From: Cryptosporangium minutisporangium
GTDB lineage: Bacteria > Actinomycetota > Actinomycetes > Mycobacteriales > Cryptosporangiaceae
Length of the DNA: 64,000 bases
Direction of reading: 5' to 3'
NCBI RefSeq assembly: GCF_039536245.1
Contig: NZ_BAAAYN010000023.1
Span: 6,875 to 70,874 of the forward strand
This document shows, piece by piece, positions 7,828 through 15,987 of this stretch. The position numbers and the translations under genes are program-made. Each line of letters starts with the position of its first letter. Positions within the stretch are counted from its first letter, which is position 1. The notes under the pieces were generated by a model. The model did no database searches. It worked only from the letters and a program-made list of their open reading frames with translations, and had not been told where the DNA came from.

Positions 7828-9144
7828 TCAGACCGAGACGTGCGGGTAGTCGCCTGCTGCGTGCGGTGTGAAGGCGACGTGCCGGTCGGTGAGGTCCTCG
7901 CTGCGCCGCACGCCGAGCAGCTGCATCGACCGCAGGTACTCCTCGGCGAGGATCTCGTAGGTACGGAGCACACCGTCCCGGCCGCCGGCCATGAGGCCGT
8001 AGAGGTAGGCGCGGCCGATCATCACCGCGTCCGCGCCGAGCGCACGGGCGGCGACGACGTCCTGTCCGTGCAGCACGCCGCCGTCGATGAGGACGGTCGT
8101 CTCCGGTCCGACCGCGGCGCGGATGGCCGGGAGCACGTCGAGGGTGGCCGCCGAGCGGTCCAGCTGCCGACCGCCGTGGTTCGAGACCACGATGCCGTCC
8201 GCGCCGTACTCGAGCACCTCCCGCGCCGAGGCCGGCGTCGTCACGCCCTTGACGACGAGGTTGCCGCGCCATCGTTGGCGTAACCAGGTCAACGAGTTCA
8301 GGTCCAGGCCCGGGTCGAACATCATGCTCGCGACCTCGCCCGGAGTCGGGCTGCCGGGAACGTCGGTGAGCGAGGCGAACGTCATCCCGCCGGTGGTCAG
8401 CTTGTTGAACCACCACATCGGATAGCGGGACATGTTCAGCACGGTCCGGGCGGTCAGCGTCGGCGGGATCGTCAGGCCGTTGACGACGTCCCGCAGGCGC
8501 ATTCCGGAGACCGTGGTGTCGACCGTCAGCAGGATCGTCGAGTACCCGGCCGCCTCCGCCCTGGAGAGCAGGTCCTCGTTGATCCGCGGGTCGGCGGTGA
8601 AGAAGAGCTGGAACCACAGGTCGCCGTCGGGCGCTGCGGCCCGCACGTCCTCGATCGACGTCGTGCCCACCGTCGAGAGCGCGTACGGCACCCCGACGTG
8701 CTGGGCCACCGCGGCGACGGCGGCCTCCCCGTGGTGGTGCATCATCCGCGTGTAGCCGGTCGGCGCGAACACCAGCGGCAGACTGATACGCCGTCCCTGG
8801 AGGACGACGCTCGGATCGGGTTCGGCGACCGAGCGCAGCGCGTCCGGGTGGAACGTGACACGGCGGTACGCGGCGATGTTCCGCGCCGCGGTGATCTCCT
8901 CCTCCGCCGCGCCGTCCACGTAGTCGAAGACGGCCCGCGGGGTCGTGCGACGGGCCGCCTCGCGCAGGCCGCGGATCGAGAGGGCGCGCTCGAGCCGGCG
9001 CTGCGTCCGGCCCAGTTGGGGCCTGCGGAACTGCGCGACGTCACGCAGCTCCGACCACTTCGGTACCTGTCTGGCCGTCCTGACCGGCGCGAGGGGTGCC
9101 GGCGGGGTGTACGGAGGCCGTTTCGTTCCATCCCGGTTGCTCAC
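7828..9144 (-). CDS. lldD: FMN-dependent alpha-hydroxy acid oxidase/dehydrogenase (LldD family)
   Basis: The protein has 438 residues, somewhat longer than the usual 360-400 because of an N-terminal extension of about 40 residues. Core landmarks are VFDYVDGAAEEE, PLVFAPTG, the catalytic His/Arg pair in SNHGGRQLD, and the FMN phosphate loop DGGVLHGQD with ADAVMIGRAY. The family oxidises 2-hydroxy acids (L-lactate, glycolate, mandelate) to 2-keto acids. GTG at 9144 is preceded by GGAGGAGA. It is the first gene of the operon that continues with the Nramp-like transporter (84-nt gap), kinase and aldolase, so its substrate is probably a hydroxylated sugar acid rather than plain lactate. That substrate is inference. 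The 124 bp upstream must hold the operon promoter. Confidence 0.87.
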   Translation of the reverse strand: MSNRDGTKRPPYTPPAPLAPVRTARQVPKWSELRDVAQFRRPQLGRTQRRLERALSIRGLREAARRTTPRAVFDYVDGAAEEEITAARNIAAYRRVTFHPDALRSVAEPDPSVVLQGRRISLPLVFAPTGYTRMMHHHGEAAVAAVAQHVGVPYALSTVGTTSIEDVRAAAPDGDLWFQLFFTADPRINEDLLSRAEAAGYSTILLTVDTTVSGMRLRDVVNGLTIPPTLTARTVLNMSRYPMWWFNKLTTGGMTFASLTDVPGSPTPGEVASMMFDPGLDLNSLTWLRQRWRGNLVVKGVTTPASAREVLEYGADGIVVSNHGGRQLDRSAATLDVLPAIRAAVGPETTVLIDGGVLHGQDVVAARALGADAVMIGRAYLYGLMAGGRDGVLRTYEILAEEYLRSMQLLGVRRSEDLTDRHVAFTPHAAGDYPHVSV

Positions 9145-9268
9145 CGTCTCTCCTCCCGTGGGACGGGGCGGACGCGGAGCTGCTCGTCAGTGGATGAGCT
9201 GGATCACACTTCCCCACTGAAGCGGCCCTCGAAACGGACAGCCGGCGCGACCATCGCGGAGAGCGGTT

Positions 9269-11497
9269 TCAGACGCGGAGCGCCTCCGCGGTGGCGGTGC
9301 CGGTCGCGTCGGCGACGGGGCCTTCGTAGACGACCGTTCCGCCGTACTTGCCGGGCCCTGGCCCGAGGTCGACGAGCCAGTCGGCGCGGCGGATCACGTC
9401 GAGGTTGTGCTCGATGACCACCACCGTGTGGCCGTGTTCGACGAGGTTGTCGAGGACGTTCAAGAGCGTGCCGATATCCCGCAGGTGCAGCCCGGTAGTG
9501 GGTTCGTCGAGGACGTAGAGCGTCGGTTCGAGTGCCTCGCGGAGCTCCTTGGCGATCTTGACGCGCTGGCTCTCGCCCCCGGAGAGGGTGGTGAGCGGCT
9601 GACCGAGCCGGAGGTAGCCCAGGCCGACGGCCTGCAGGGAACTCAACGCCTTCGTGATCGCCCGGTCGGGCAGGCGGCGGATGGCGTCGTCGATCGTCAG
9701 GTCGTCCACGTCGGCGATGGACAGCCCGTCGACCGTGTAGCCGAGCACCTCGGGGACGAAGCGTCGTCCGCCGCAGGTCTCGCAGATCGTCTCCTGCCCT
9801 TCCATGAACGCGAGGTCGGTGTAGATGACGCCGAGGCCGCGGCAGTCGGGGCAGGCGCCGTCGGAGTTGGCGCTGAACAGGCCGGCCGGAACGTCGTTGT
9901 AGCGCGCGAACAGCTTGCGGATGGGCGTCGCGATGCCGGTGTAGGTGATGGGCGTGGATCGGCGGTTGGCGGCGACCGGCTTTTGATCGATCACCACCGC
10001 GTCGTGCTGGGCGACCAGCTCGGCGGCGAGACTGGACTTCCCCGAGCCGGCGACCCCGGTGAGCACGGTCATCACTCCGGCGGGGATGTCGACCGTGAGG
10101 TTCTTCAGGTTGTTGCGGGTGGCGTCCGTGACGATGATGCGCCCGCGCGGCGTCCGGGGCCGGTCCTCGAGCGGCTGCTGCCGGGACAGTTCAGCCGCGG
10201 TGAGGGTGTCTGCTCGGCGCAGCTGCGCGAAGGTTCCCTGGAAGACGAGTGTGCCGCCGCGCTCGCCGGCTCCCGGGCCGATCTCGATGATCTGGTCTGC
10301 GATGGCCATCACCGCCGGGTCGTGTTCGACGACGAGGACGCTGTTGCCCTTGTCCCGCAGACGCTGGAGCAGCTCGGTCATGGACGCGACGTCGCGCGGA
10401 TGGAGGCCGACGGTGGGTTCGTCGAAGATGTAGAGCATCTCCACGAGGCTGCTGCCCAGGTGCTTGACGGTCTTTATCCGCTGCGACTCGCCGCCGGACA
10501 GGGTCGAGGTGCCGCGGCCGAGGTGGAGATATCCCAGCCCGATCGCGACCAGGGCATCCAGCCGTGCCTTCAGAGCGGCCACGACCGGCGCGACGTTCGG
10601 ATCGGTCACCGTGGTGACCAGCGCGGCGAGCTCGCTGATCTCCGTGCGCGCCAGCTCGCCGATGGTGAACCCCAGCACGGTGGCGGTGCGGGCGGCTTCG
10701 TTGAGCCGGTCTCCGCGGCACTCCGGGCACAACGCCGAGCGGGTGAACCGGGCGAGGGTCTCGCGCTTCCGGTCGGAGAGGTTGTCGGCGGTTCGCAGGT
10801 AGATGCGTTCGAAGCGTTCGACGACGCCCTCGTACTGCTTGGGGAGCCTGCCGCTCAGACGTGCGGCGTGTTCGCCGCCGTACAGCAGTGCGTCGCGTTC
10901 GGCCTGGGTCCACTCGCGCAACGGGGTGTCGGCGTCGAACGTGCCGATGTCGGCGTACTGGGCGTACCAGTAGCCGCCGTTGCCGAACCCGGGCAGCAGG
11001 ATGGCGCCCCCCTTCAAGGACTTGTCCAGGTCGAGGAAGCGCTCGACGGCACTGACGACGACCTCGCCGATGCCGGAGCACGTCGGGCACATGCCGGTGC
11101 GGTCGTTGAACGAGAAGCGATTGGACTCGCCGACGTGCGGCGTGCTCACGCGGGAGAACAGGAGCCTGAGGTAGGTCCACGCGTCGGTGATCGTCCCGAC
11201 CGTGGAGCGCGCGTTCCCGCCGATGCGTCGCTGGTCGATCACCACGACCGAGGAGAGGCCGTCGATCCGCCGGGCCTCCGGCCGCGCCCACTTCGGCAGC
11301 CGGTTGCGTACGAACGGGGGGAAGGTCTCGTTGAGCTGGTAACCGGCCTCGGCGGCGATCGTGTCGAACACCAGCGACGACTTGCCGGAGCCGGACACTC
11401 CCACGAACACCACGATCCGGCCGCGGGGCACGTCGACGTCGAGGGCCTTCAGGTTGTTGGCTCGCGCTTCCCGAATCTCGATCATTCGCTGCGACAT
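9269..11497 (-). CDS. UvrA-like ABC ATPase lacking the UvrB-binding insertion
   Basis: The protein has 742 residues against about 950 for housekeeping UvrA. It holds two ABC modules: Walker A GVSGSGKSS near residue 32 and GVAGSGKSS near 480, signatures LSGGESQRIK and LSGGESQRVK, and Walker B IFDEPT and VLDEPT. Two zinc modules are present (CPTCSG; CPDCRG with CETCGG). The segment that binds UvrB in canonical UvrA is missing, as in the UvrA2/DrrC-like group, which is associated with resistance to DNA-binding drugs rather than general excision repair. It is divergent from the WYL regulator with only 62 bp between starts, suggesting shared control. No good RBS precedes ATG 11497. Specific function uncertain. 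Confidence 0.88.
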   Translation of the reverse strand: MSQRMIEIREARANNLKALDVDVPRGRIVVFVGVSGSGKSSLVFDTIAAEAGYQLNETFPPFVRNRLPKWARPEARRIDGLSSVVVIDQRRIGGNARSTVGTITDAWTYLRLLFSRVSTPHVGESNRFSFNDRTGMCPTCSGIGEVVVSAVERFLDLDKSLKGGAILLPGFGNGGYWYAQYADIGTFDADTPLREWTQAERDALLYGGEHAARLSGRLPKQYEGVVERFERIYLRTADNLSDRKRETLARFTRSALCPECRGDRLNEAARTATVLGFTIGELARTEISELAALVTTVTDPNVAPVVAALKARLDALVAIGLGYLHLGRGTSTLSGGESQRIKTVKHLGSSLVEMLYIFDEPTVGLHPRDVASMTELLQRLRDKGNSVLVVEHDPAVMAIADQIIEIGPGAGERGGTLVFQGTFAQLRRADTLTAAELSRQQPLEDRPRTPRGRIIVTDATRNNLKNLTVDIPAGVMTVLTGVAGSGKSSLAAELVAQHDAVVIDQKPVAANRRSTPITYTGIATPIRKLFARYNDVPAGLFSANSDGACPDCRGLGVIYTDLAFMEGQETICETCGGRRFVPEVLGYTVDGLSIADVDDLTIDDAIRRLPDRAITKALSSLQAVGLGYLRLGQPLTTLSGGESQRVKIAKELREALEPTLYVLDEPTTGLHLRDIGTLLNVLDNLVEHGHTVVVIEHNLDVIRRADWLVDLGPGPGKYGGTVVYEGPVADATGTATAEALRV

Positions 11498-11559
11498 ATC
11501 ACCGACGGTAGGACGAGATGTGGTCAGAATCTGTCCGCGATTGCTCCGACAATGGGGTC

Positions 11560-12528
11560 ATGAGCGACGTCACTCAACGCACCCTCGCTCTGCTCGCGCT
11601 GCTGCAGACGGGGCGGGCGTTCAGCGGCGACGAGCTCGCCGGCCGCCTGGACGTCAACCCGCGCACACTGCGACGAGACGTGGATCGGCTCCGTGGTTAC
11701 GGCTACCCGGTGGAGACCCAGCCGGGCCCCGGCGGCTACTACCGGCTCTCGGCCGGCAGCGCGATGCCGCCACTACTTCTGGAGGACGCCGAGGCCATCG
11801 CGACCCTGCTCGGGCTGGCCCTCCTCGCCTCCACCGGCATGGCCAGCGAAGGAAGCATCGGCGACGCGGCGACGCGCGCTTACGGGAAGGTCGATCAGTA
11901 CCTGCCCAAACGGTTGCGTGCCCGAGCGGCGGCCGTCCGCGCCAGCGTCGAAGCCGGGCAGGTGCACGCCCCGAGCACTGGTGTCGACACGATGAGCGCG
12001 CTCGCCGACGCCATCCACCGCCGGCACGTGGTGACGTTCGACTACGTCGGAGCGTCCGGGTCCACGACCGAACGCCGGGTCGAGCCGCACCGCCAGATCC
12101 ACCACAGCCTGCGCTGGTACCTGCTCGCCTGGGACGTCGACAAGCACGACTGGCGGGTGTTCCGCACCGACCGGATCACCGACCTCCAGGAGCGCAGTCA
12201 GGAGTTCGCGCCTCGCCCCCTCCCCGCCGACACCGGCGTCGACTACCTGCGCCAGGGTCTCCGCAAGCCGCGGCAGCGGGTGGTCCTGACGATCGACGCA
12301 CCGGCGATCGCCGTGGCCGACGCGCTCCGGTACCAGGACGTCGAACTCGTCCCCCTCGCCGCCGACCGCACGCGCGCCGTCCTGCGCGTCGACTCCTGGC
12401 AGTGGCTGCTGCTCAACCTCGCGTTCCTCGACGCCGACTTCACCGTCGACGAGCCGGACGCGTTCCGCACCGCGCTCCGACGATTCGGTGCCCGCCTCGG
12501 CGGGCAGGAAACGGATCAGGCCGGGTGA
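11560..12528 (+). CDS. WYL-domain transcriptional regulator with N-terminal HTH (YafY type)
   Basis: The protein has 322 residues. I chose ATG at 11560 because the HTH begins right after it; the frame is open 14 codons further upstream. The N-terminal winged helix is visible as LAGRLDVNPRTLRRDVDRL. The WYL domain at about 135-215 contains the name-giving LRWYLLAWD and the downstream FRTDRI. WYL proteins sense ligands, often nucleic-acid related, and several control DNA-damage or defence genes. Divergent placement from the UvrA-like gene (62 bp) suggests it regulates that gene. It converges on and overlaps the TetR gene by 13 bp at the 3' end. Confidence 0.88.
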   Translation: MSDVTQRTLALLALLQTGRAFSGDELAGRLDVNPRTLRRDVDRLRGYGYPVETQPGPGGYYRLSAGSAMPPLLLEDAEAIATLLGLALLASTGMASEGSIGDAATRAYGKVDQYLPKRLRARAAAVRASVEAGQVHAPSTGVDTMSALADAIHRRHVVTFDYVGASGSTTERRVEPHRQIHHSLRWYLLAWDVDKHDWRVFRTDRITDLQERSQEFAPRPLPADTGVDYLRQGLRKPRQRVVLTIDAPAIAVADALRYQDVELVPLAADRTRAVLRVDSWQWLLLNLAFLDADFTVDEPDAFRTALRRFGARLGGQETDQAG

Positions 12529-13094
12529 CCGAGAACGGCGCGAACGTAGCCGGCGAGTTCGCTCCGCACGTCGTCGAGCGGGTTCGTGCTCCGCGCCGCC
12601 CGGGCCAGCAGGAGCCCTCCTTCCACGGCGGCGACCACCAGCGTCGCGGCACGCGCCGCACGGGAAGGAGCGGCTCCGTCCCGCGTGAACGCCGCCGCCA
12701 GCACGGACTGCCACGCCGTGAACGTCTCGGTCGACGCCGTCGCGAGCGTCGTATCGGACGGCGCGAGGTCCAGCGCCACCCCGGCGACCGGGCACCCCTG
12801 GCCGAATTCACTGCGGCGTAGCGCGTCCTGCGAGGCGTCGAGGAAGAGCGCGACCGCCTCGTCCGCCGGGAATCCTCCGGTCAGCCGGCTGAGCGCCTCG
12901 GTACTCCGCTGGGCGTACCAACGCAGCGCCTCCTCGGCCAGCTGGACCTTGCCGCCGGGGAAGTGGTGGTAGATCGACCCCCGCGGAGCGCCGCTCCGCT
13001 CGATGACGTCGCCGAACGAGGTGCCCGCGTAGCCGCGCTCGCGGAACAACTCGACCGCCGCCCGGATCATTCGGTCCCGGCTGTCAGATCCCAC
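12516..13094 (-). CDS. TetR-family repressor
   Basis: The protein has 192 residues. GTG at 13094 is chosen because GGGGAGG lies 5 nt upstream; a further ATG at 13133 would place the start inside the operator region. The N-terminal HTH is clear: MIRAAVELFRERGYAGTSF, then SGAPRGSIYHHFPGGK. The C-terminal ligand domain is of the QacR/AcrR-like helical type. It is divergent from the zinc-type dehydrogenase at 13145, and two similar 18-20 bp palindromes lie between the genes, so it most likely represses itself and the dehydrogenase. The inducer is unknown. Confidence 0.87.
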   Translation of the reverse strand: MGSDSRDRMIRAAVELFRERGYAGTSFGDVIERSGAPRGSIYHHFPGGKVQLAEEALRWYAQRSTEALSRLTGGFPADEAVALFLDASQDALRRSEFGQGCPVAGVALDLAPSDTTLATASTETFTAWQSVLAAAFTRDGAAPSRAARAATLVVAAVEGGLLLARAARSTNPLDDVRSELAGYVRAVLGHPA

Positions 13095-13109
13095 GTCCAC
13101 CTCCCCTTG

Positions 13110-13160
13110 ACTATGACGACCAACATAGTGCACGGTGCTGGACTATGACGGTTGGTATAG
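13110..13160. promoter_or_regulatory. Two TetR operator palindromes in the divergent promoter
   Basis: Site 1 is ACTATG (13110-13115), 8 nt, CATAGT (13124-13129), a perfect inverted repeat. Site 2 is CTAT (13143-13146), 10 nt, ATAG (13157-13160). The full sites CTATGACGACCAACATAG and CTATGACGGTTGGTATAG share their first eight bases. Site 2 covers the ATG of the dehydrogenase gene (13145), which would let a repressor block both transcription and a leaderless start. Size and layout fit a TetR dimer. Confidence 0.75.
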
Positions 13161-14170
13161 AGACGCAGCCTCAACTGGTCCTCACCACCCCCGGCCGCGC
13201 GGAGTGGACGGAGGTGCCCGTCCCCGTCCTGACCGGACCCGGTGAGGCTCTCGTCCGGCCGGTCGCCGTGGCCACCTGCGACCTCGACACGATGATCAAC
13301 GCGGGCTCCTACCCGCTGCCGCTGCCCTACGCGCTCGGCCACGAGTTCGTCGCGGAGGTGCTCACGGTCAGCGAGGGCGTCACCGTGGCCGCGCCCGGCG
13401 ATCTCGTCGTGGTGCCGTTCCAGATCAGCTGCGGCGTGTGCCGGTCGTGCCGGCGCGGACGAACCGGCGACTGCAACGCGGTGCCGCCGCTCTCCGCGTA
13501 CGGCCTCGGCGCCATGGGCGGCGACTGGGGCGGCGCGGTCTCCGACGTCGTCCGGGTGCCGTTCGCCGACGCGATGCTCGTTCCGATGCCTCCCGGCGTC
13601 GATCCGGCCGCCGCGGCCAGTGCGGACAACCTCACCGACGCCTGGCGCACCGTCGCGCCGTACCTCTCCGACACCGAAGACGACCGGCGGGTCCTCGTCT
13701 TCGGGGCCTGGTCGATCGGCCTGTACGCGGTCGCGATCGCCCGTGCCCTGGGCGCCGCGGTGACCTACGTCGACGACGACCCCGGCCGCCTCGCGGTGGC
13801 GGAGCAACTCGGCGCCACCGCCCGGGAGGTCGCGGAGAACGCCCGCCTGGAGCTGGCGCCGCTGACCGTCCACACCACCGGCCGGCCGGGTCGGCTGCGG
13901 CAGGCGATCAAGGCCACCGAGCCCGGCGGCACGCTGGTCGACACCGGGATCTTCCCCGCGGAGCAGCCGATGCCGCTGATGCGCATGTACACCACGGGCC
14001 TGACGTTCGTGACCGGACGCGCCCAGTGTCGCCGCGACCTCCCCGCGGTACTCGACCTGATCGCCGCCGGAGCCCTCGCTCCCTCGGTCGTCACCGGCCA
14101 CACCGCGGGTTGGTCGGACGCACCCGCGGCGTGGGCCGGACACACCCACAAACTCGTCCTTCGCCGCTGA
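13145..14170 (+). CDS. Zinc-type medium-chain alcohol dehydrogenase
   Basis: The protein has 341 residues. It shows the MDR fold: the GHEF motif for the catalytic zinc (ALGHEFVAEV), four cysteines of the structural zinc loop (CGVCRSCRRGRTGDC), and a Rossmann region at about 180-215 (VLVFGAWSIGLYAVAIA). The usual GxGxxG is altered to GAWSIG, so nucleotide binding may be atypical. The ATG lies inside a predicted TetR operator and has no RBS, which suggests a leaderless transcript. It probably belongs to the regulon of the divergent TetR gene. The substrate is not predictable. It ends 7 nt before the stop of the convergent winged-helix gene. Confidence 0.85.
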   Translation: MTVGIETQPQLVLTTPGRAEWTEVPVPVLTGPGEALVRPVAVATCDLDTMINAGSYPLPLPYALGHEFVAEVLTVSEGVTVAAPGDLVVVPFQISCGVCRSCRRGRTGDCNAVPPLSAYGLGAMGGDWGGAVSDVVRVPFADAMLVPMPPGVDPAAAASADNLTDAWRTVAPYLSDTEDDRRVLVFGAWSIGLYAVAIARALGAAVTYVDDDPGRLAVAEQLGATAREVAENARLELAPLTVHTTGRPGRLRQAIKATEPGGTLVDTGIFPAEQPMPLMRMYTTGLTFVTGRAQCRRDLPAVLDLIAAGALAPSVVTGHTAGWSDAPAAWAGHTHKLVLRR

Positions 14171-14177
14171 GCACCGC

Positions 14178-15281
14178 TTACTCGGGCGCCGCCGCCACCT
14201 CCACCCGGTCGCTCTCCCCGTTCGACAAGAAGCCGGCCAGCTCGCGGCCTTCCTCGGCGACGGCGGTCCGGTCGGCCGCCGAGAAGGGGCGCAGCGGCGT
14301 CACGACCACGGTGCCGGCCTCCACGGTCCACAGTGCTGCGACCCGCCCGTCGACCAGCACGGCGCGCTGACCGGCCACCGAGAGCCCGCGGTGGGCGTCG
14401 TCCACGATCCGGGTGCGGTCGTCGTAGCCGAGGATCGCGTTGTCGAAGGCGGGCAGGTAGCGGACCGGGGCCGGTGTGTCCGGGTCGGGACGTGGAGCGT
14501 CGGGAAGGTCGAGCAGCTCCCGGCCGCGTTCGTCGCGGAATGCGACGAGTTCGGGCCGGACCGCCGCCACCGCGTGCGGCAGGCCGGCGAGGCCGCACCA
14601 GGCACGCAGGTCAGCCGTGGCGGCCGGGCCGTACGCGGCGAGGTAGCGGCGGACCAGCGCCTCACCCACCGGGTCCGAGCCCGGCGCCGCCGGCGGATCG
14701 ACCGCCCGCCCCAGCCACGCTTCCATCGGGAGGTTCTTGACGCCGGCGGTCGCGCGCCAGACCCCCCGCGGCGGAAGCTGCACCATCGGGATCAGGGAGC
14801 CGACGACCGCATCACCCAGGACACGCGCGCCGACGTCCGGCCAGCGGTCGGCGAGCACCTTGCCGACCTCGCTCGTCGAGCGGGGCTGCCCGTCGGCCAT
14901 CAGCCGAGCTCCGGTGGCGGCCAGCTCGTCGAGGTCGACGCCGTCCAGGTCGCGCCGGTACACCCCGAGCATCCGCTGGCGGAGCATGGCGTCGTGACGG
15001 GAGCGCCAGGCCAGCGCGTCGTCGGCGGTGAGGAGGTGGATCGTGCGCCGCATCAGGCCGGTGCGGACGACCTGGCGGTCCAGGAGGAGGTCGGAAAGCT
15101 CGGCCGGGTCGAATCGGCGCAGCCGCGACCAGAGCCCGACGAACGGTTCCTGCGGCTCCTGCGCTTGCAGACCGCAGAGATGAGCGACGGCGTCCAGAAC
15201 CGGAACATCCGCCCGTTCGAGCAGAAACTGGCGGGCCAGCGCCGCACGGTTCAGCGCGCGGGCACTCAGTCGGGTGAGCAT
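14178..15281 (-). CDS. Winged-helix DNA-binding domain protein (HTH_42/YcaQ-related)
   Basis: The protein has 367 residues. The early motif LCGLQAQEPQEPFVGLWSR and RTGLMRRTIHLLTADD are hallmarks of the HTH_42 family, whose characterised member YcaQ (AlkX) is a glycosylase that removes DNA interstrand crosslinks. The central and C-terminal parts (YLPAFDNAILGYDDRTR, then VLVDGRVAALWTVE) also match the actinobacterial form of the family. Whether this paralogue has glycosylase activity cannot be told from sequence; many relatives are only called winged-helix proteins. It lies downstream of the following TetR gene on the same strand with a gap of about 42 nt, but its own ATG at 15281 has no strong RBS. 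Confidence 0.8.
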   Translation of the reverse strand: MLTRLSARALNRAALARQFLLERADVPVLDAVAHLCGLQAQEPQEPFVGLWSRLRRFDPAELSDLLLDRQVVRTGLMRRTIHLLTADDALAWRSRHDAMLRQRMLGVYRRDLDGVDLDELAATGARLMADGQPRSTSEVGKVLADRWPDVGARVLGDAVVGSLIPMVQLPPRGVWRATAGVKNLPMEAWLGRAVDPPAAPGSDPVGEALVRRYLAAYGPAATADLRAWCGLAGLPHAVAAVRPELVAFRDERGRELLDLPDAPRPDPDTPAPVRYLPAFDNAILGYDDRTRIVDDAHRGLSVAGQRAVLVDGRVAALWTVEAGTVVVTPLRPFSAADRTAVAEEGRELAGFLSNGESDRVEVAAAPE

Positions 15282-15323
15282 GCCTCAACGGTCGCATCCA
15301 TACCGGTCAGGTACTGACCGCAA

Positions 15324-15914
15324 TTAGCGAATCCGTCGATCGTCCCGGCCCGACCCGAGGCCATCGTGCAGCAGGTCGAGCCCGTGCGCGATGACGGCGC
15401 CCAGGTCGGTGGCGGCACCTGACTCGGCCCAGCGCAGGATGGCCATGTTGATCATGCCCATGATCGCGGCACCGCCGAGCAGCGCGTCCTCTTCGCGCGG
15501 GACGTCGGAGGCGAGGAGCTGCGCCATCGCCTCGGTCCAGGCGCGGTCGCGAGCCGCGGCGGCCTGGGCGAGGGAGGGTTCGGCCATCGCCAGCCGATAG
15601 GCCGCGAGCACGCGGTCGGTGTCGCGCTCGATCAGTTCGACGACGGCCGCGCAGACACGCTGCACGAGCACCCAGCCGGTGGCGGGCTCCTCCGCGACCA
15701 CCCGCTGCAGGGCTTCTCGCCACTCGTCCTGGACCGCGAACACGTAGTCGGCCTTGGTCGGGAAGTACCGGAACGCGGTGGGCCGGGAGACGCCCGCTTC
15801 GACCGCGATCTCGGTCACCGTCGTGGCGCCGTACCCGTTGGTCGCGAACAGTCGCTCGGCCGCGTCGAGCAGCGCGGTACGGACCCGTGCCCGCCGTGCA
15901 GATGTGAGAGACAC
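15324..15914 (-). CDS. TetR-family repressor of the divergent oxidoreductase gene
   Basis: The protein has 196 residues and starts at GTG 15914 with AGGAG 8 nt upstream. The N-terminal HTH is clear: LLDAAERLFATNGYGATTV, then AGVSRPTAFRYFPTKADYVF. The C-terminal domain is helical (VCAAVVELIERDTDRVL). Two nearly identical 15-bp palindromes sit between it and the divergent gene at 15988, one close to each start, which is the textbook arrangement for autoregulation plus repression of the neighbour. Confidence 0.88.
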   Translation of the reverse strand: MSLTSARRARVRTALLDAAERLFATNGYGATTVTEIAVEAGVSRPTAFRYFPTKADYVFAVQDEWREALQRVVAEEPATGWVLVQRVCAAVVELIERDTDRVLAAYRLAMAEPSLAQAAAARDRAWTEAMAQLLASDVPREEDALLGGAAIMGMINMAILRWAESGAATDLGAVIAHGLDLLHDGLGSGRDDRRIR

Positions 15915-15927
15915 CCCACTCCTCTCT

Positions 15928-15974
15928 TGATACTCAGTATCAGGATAGGCCTACTGTACTGATACTGAGTATCA
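15928..15974. promoter_or_regulatory. Pair of 15-bp TetR operators
   Basis: TGATACTcAGTATCA at 15928-15942 and TGATACTgAGTATCA at 15960-15974 are perfect 7-bp inverted repeats differing only at the central base. Centre-to-centre spacing is 32 bp, about three helical turns. The second site ends where the RBS GGAGG (15975-15979) of the downstream gene begins. Confidence 0.88.
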
Positions 15975-15987
15975 GGAGGTGGCTTCG

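Noticed and set aside
6022-8283. A 753-codon plus-strand frame over the kinase, transporter and oxidase genes
   Set aside because: It crosses three genes with solid family motifs on the other strand, has no RBS and reads as low-complexity Arg/Asp/Gln sequence.
9407-11563. A 718-codon open frame on the plus strand opposite the UvrA-like gene
   Set aside because: It mirrors codon bias of a real gene in GC-rich DNA: composition is Arg/Gly/Asp/Val-rich without any motif, and the minus strand has clear ABC motifs.
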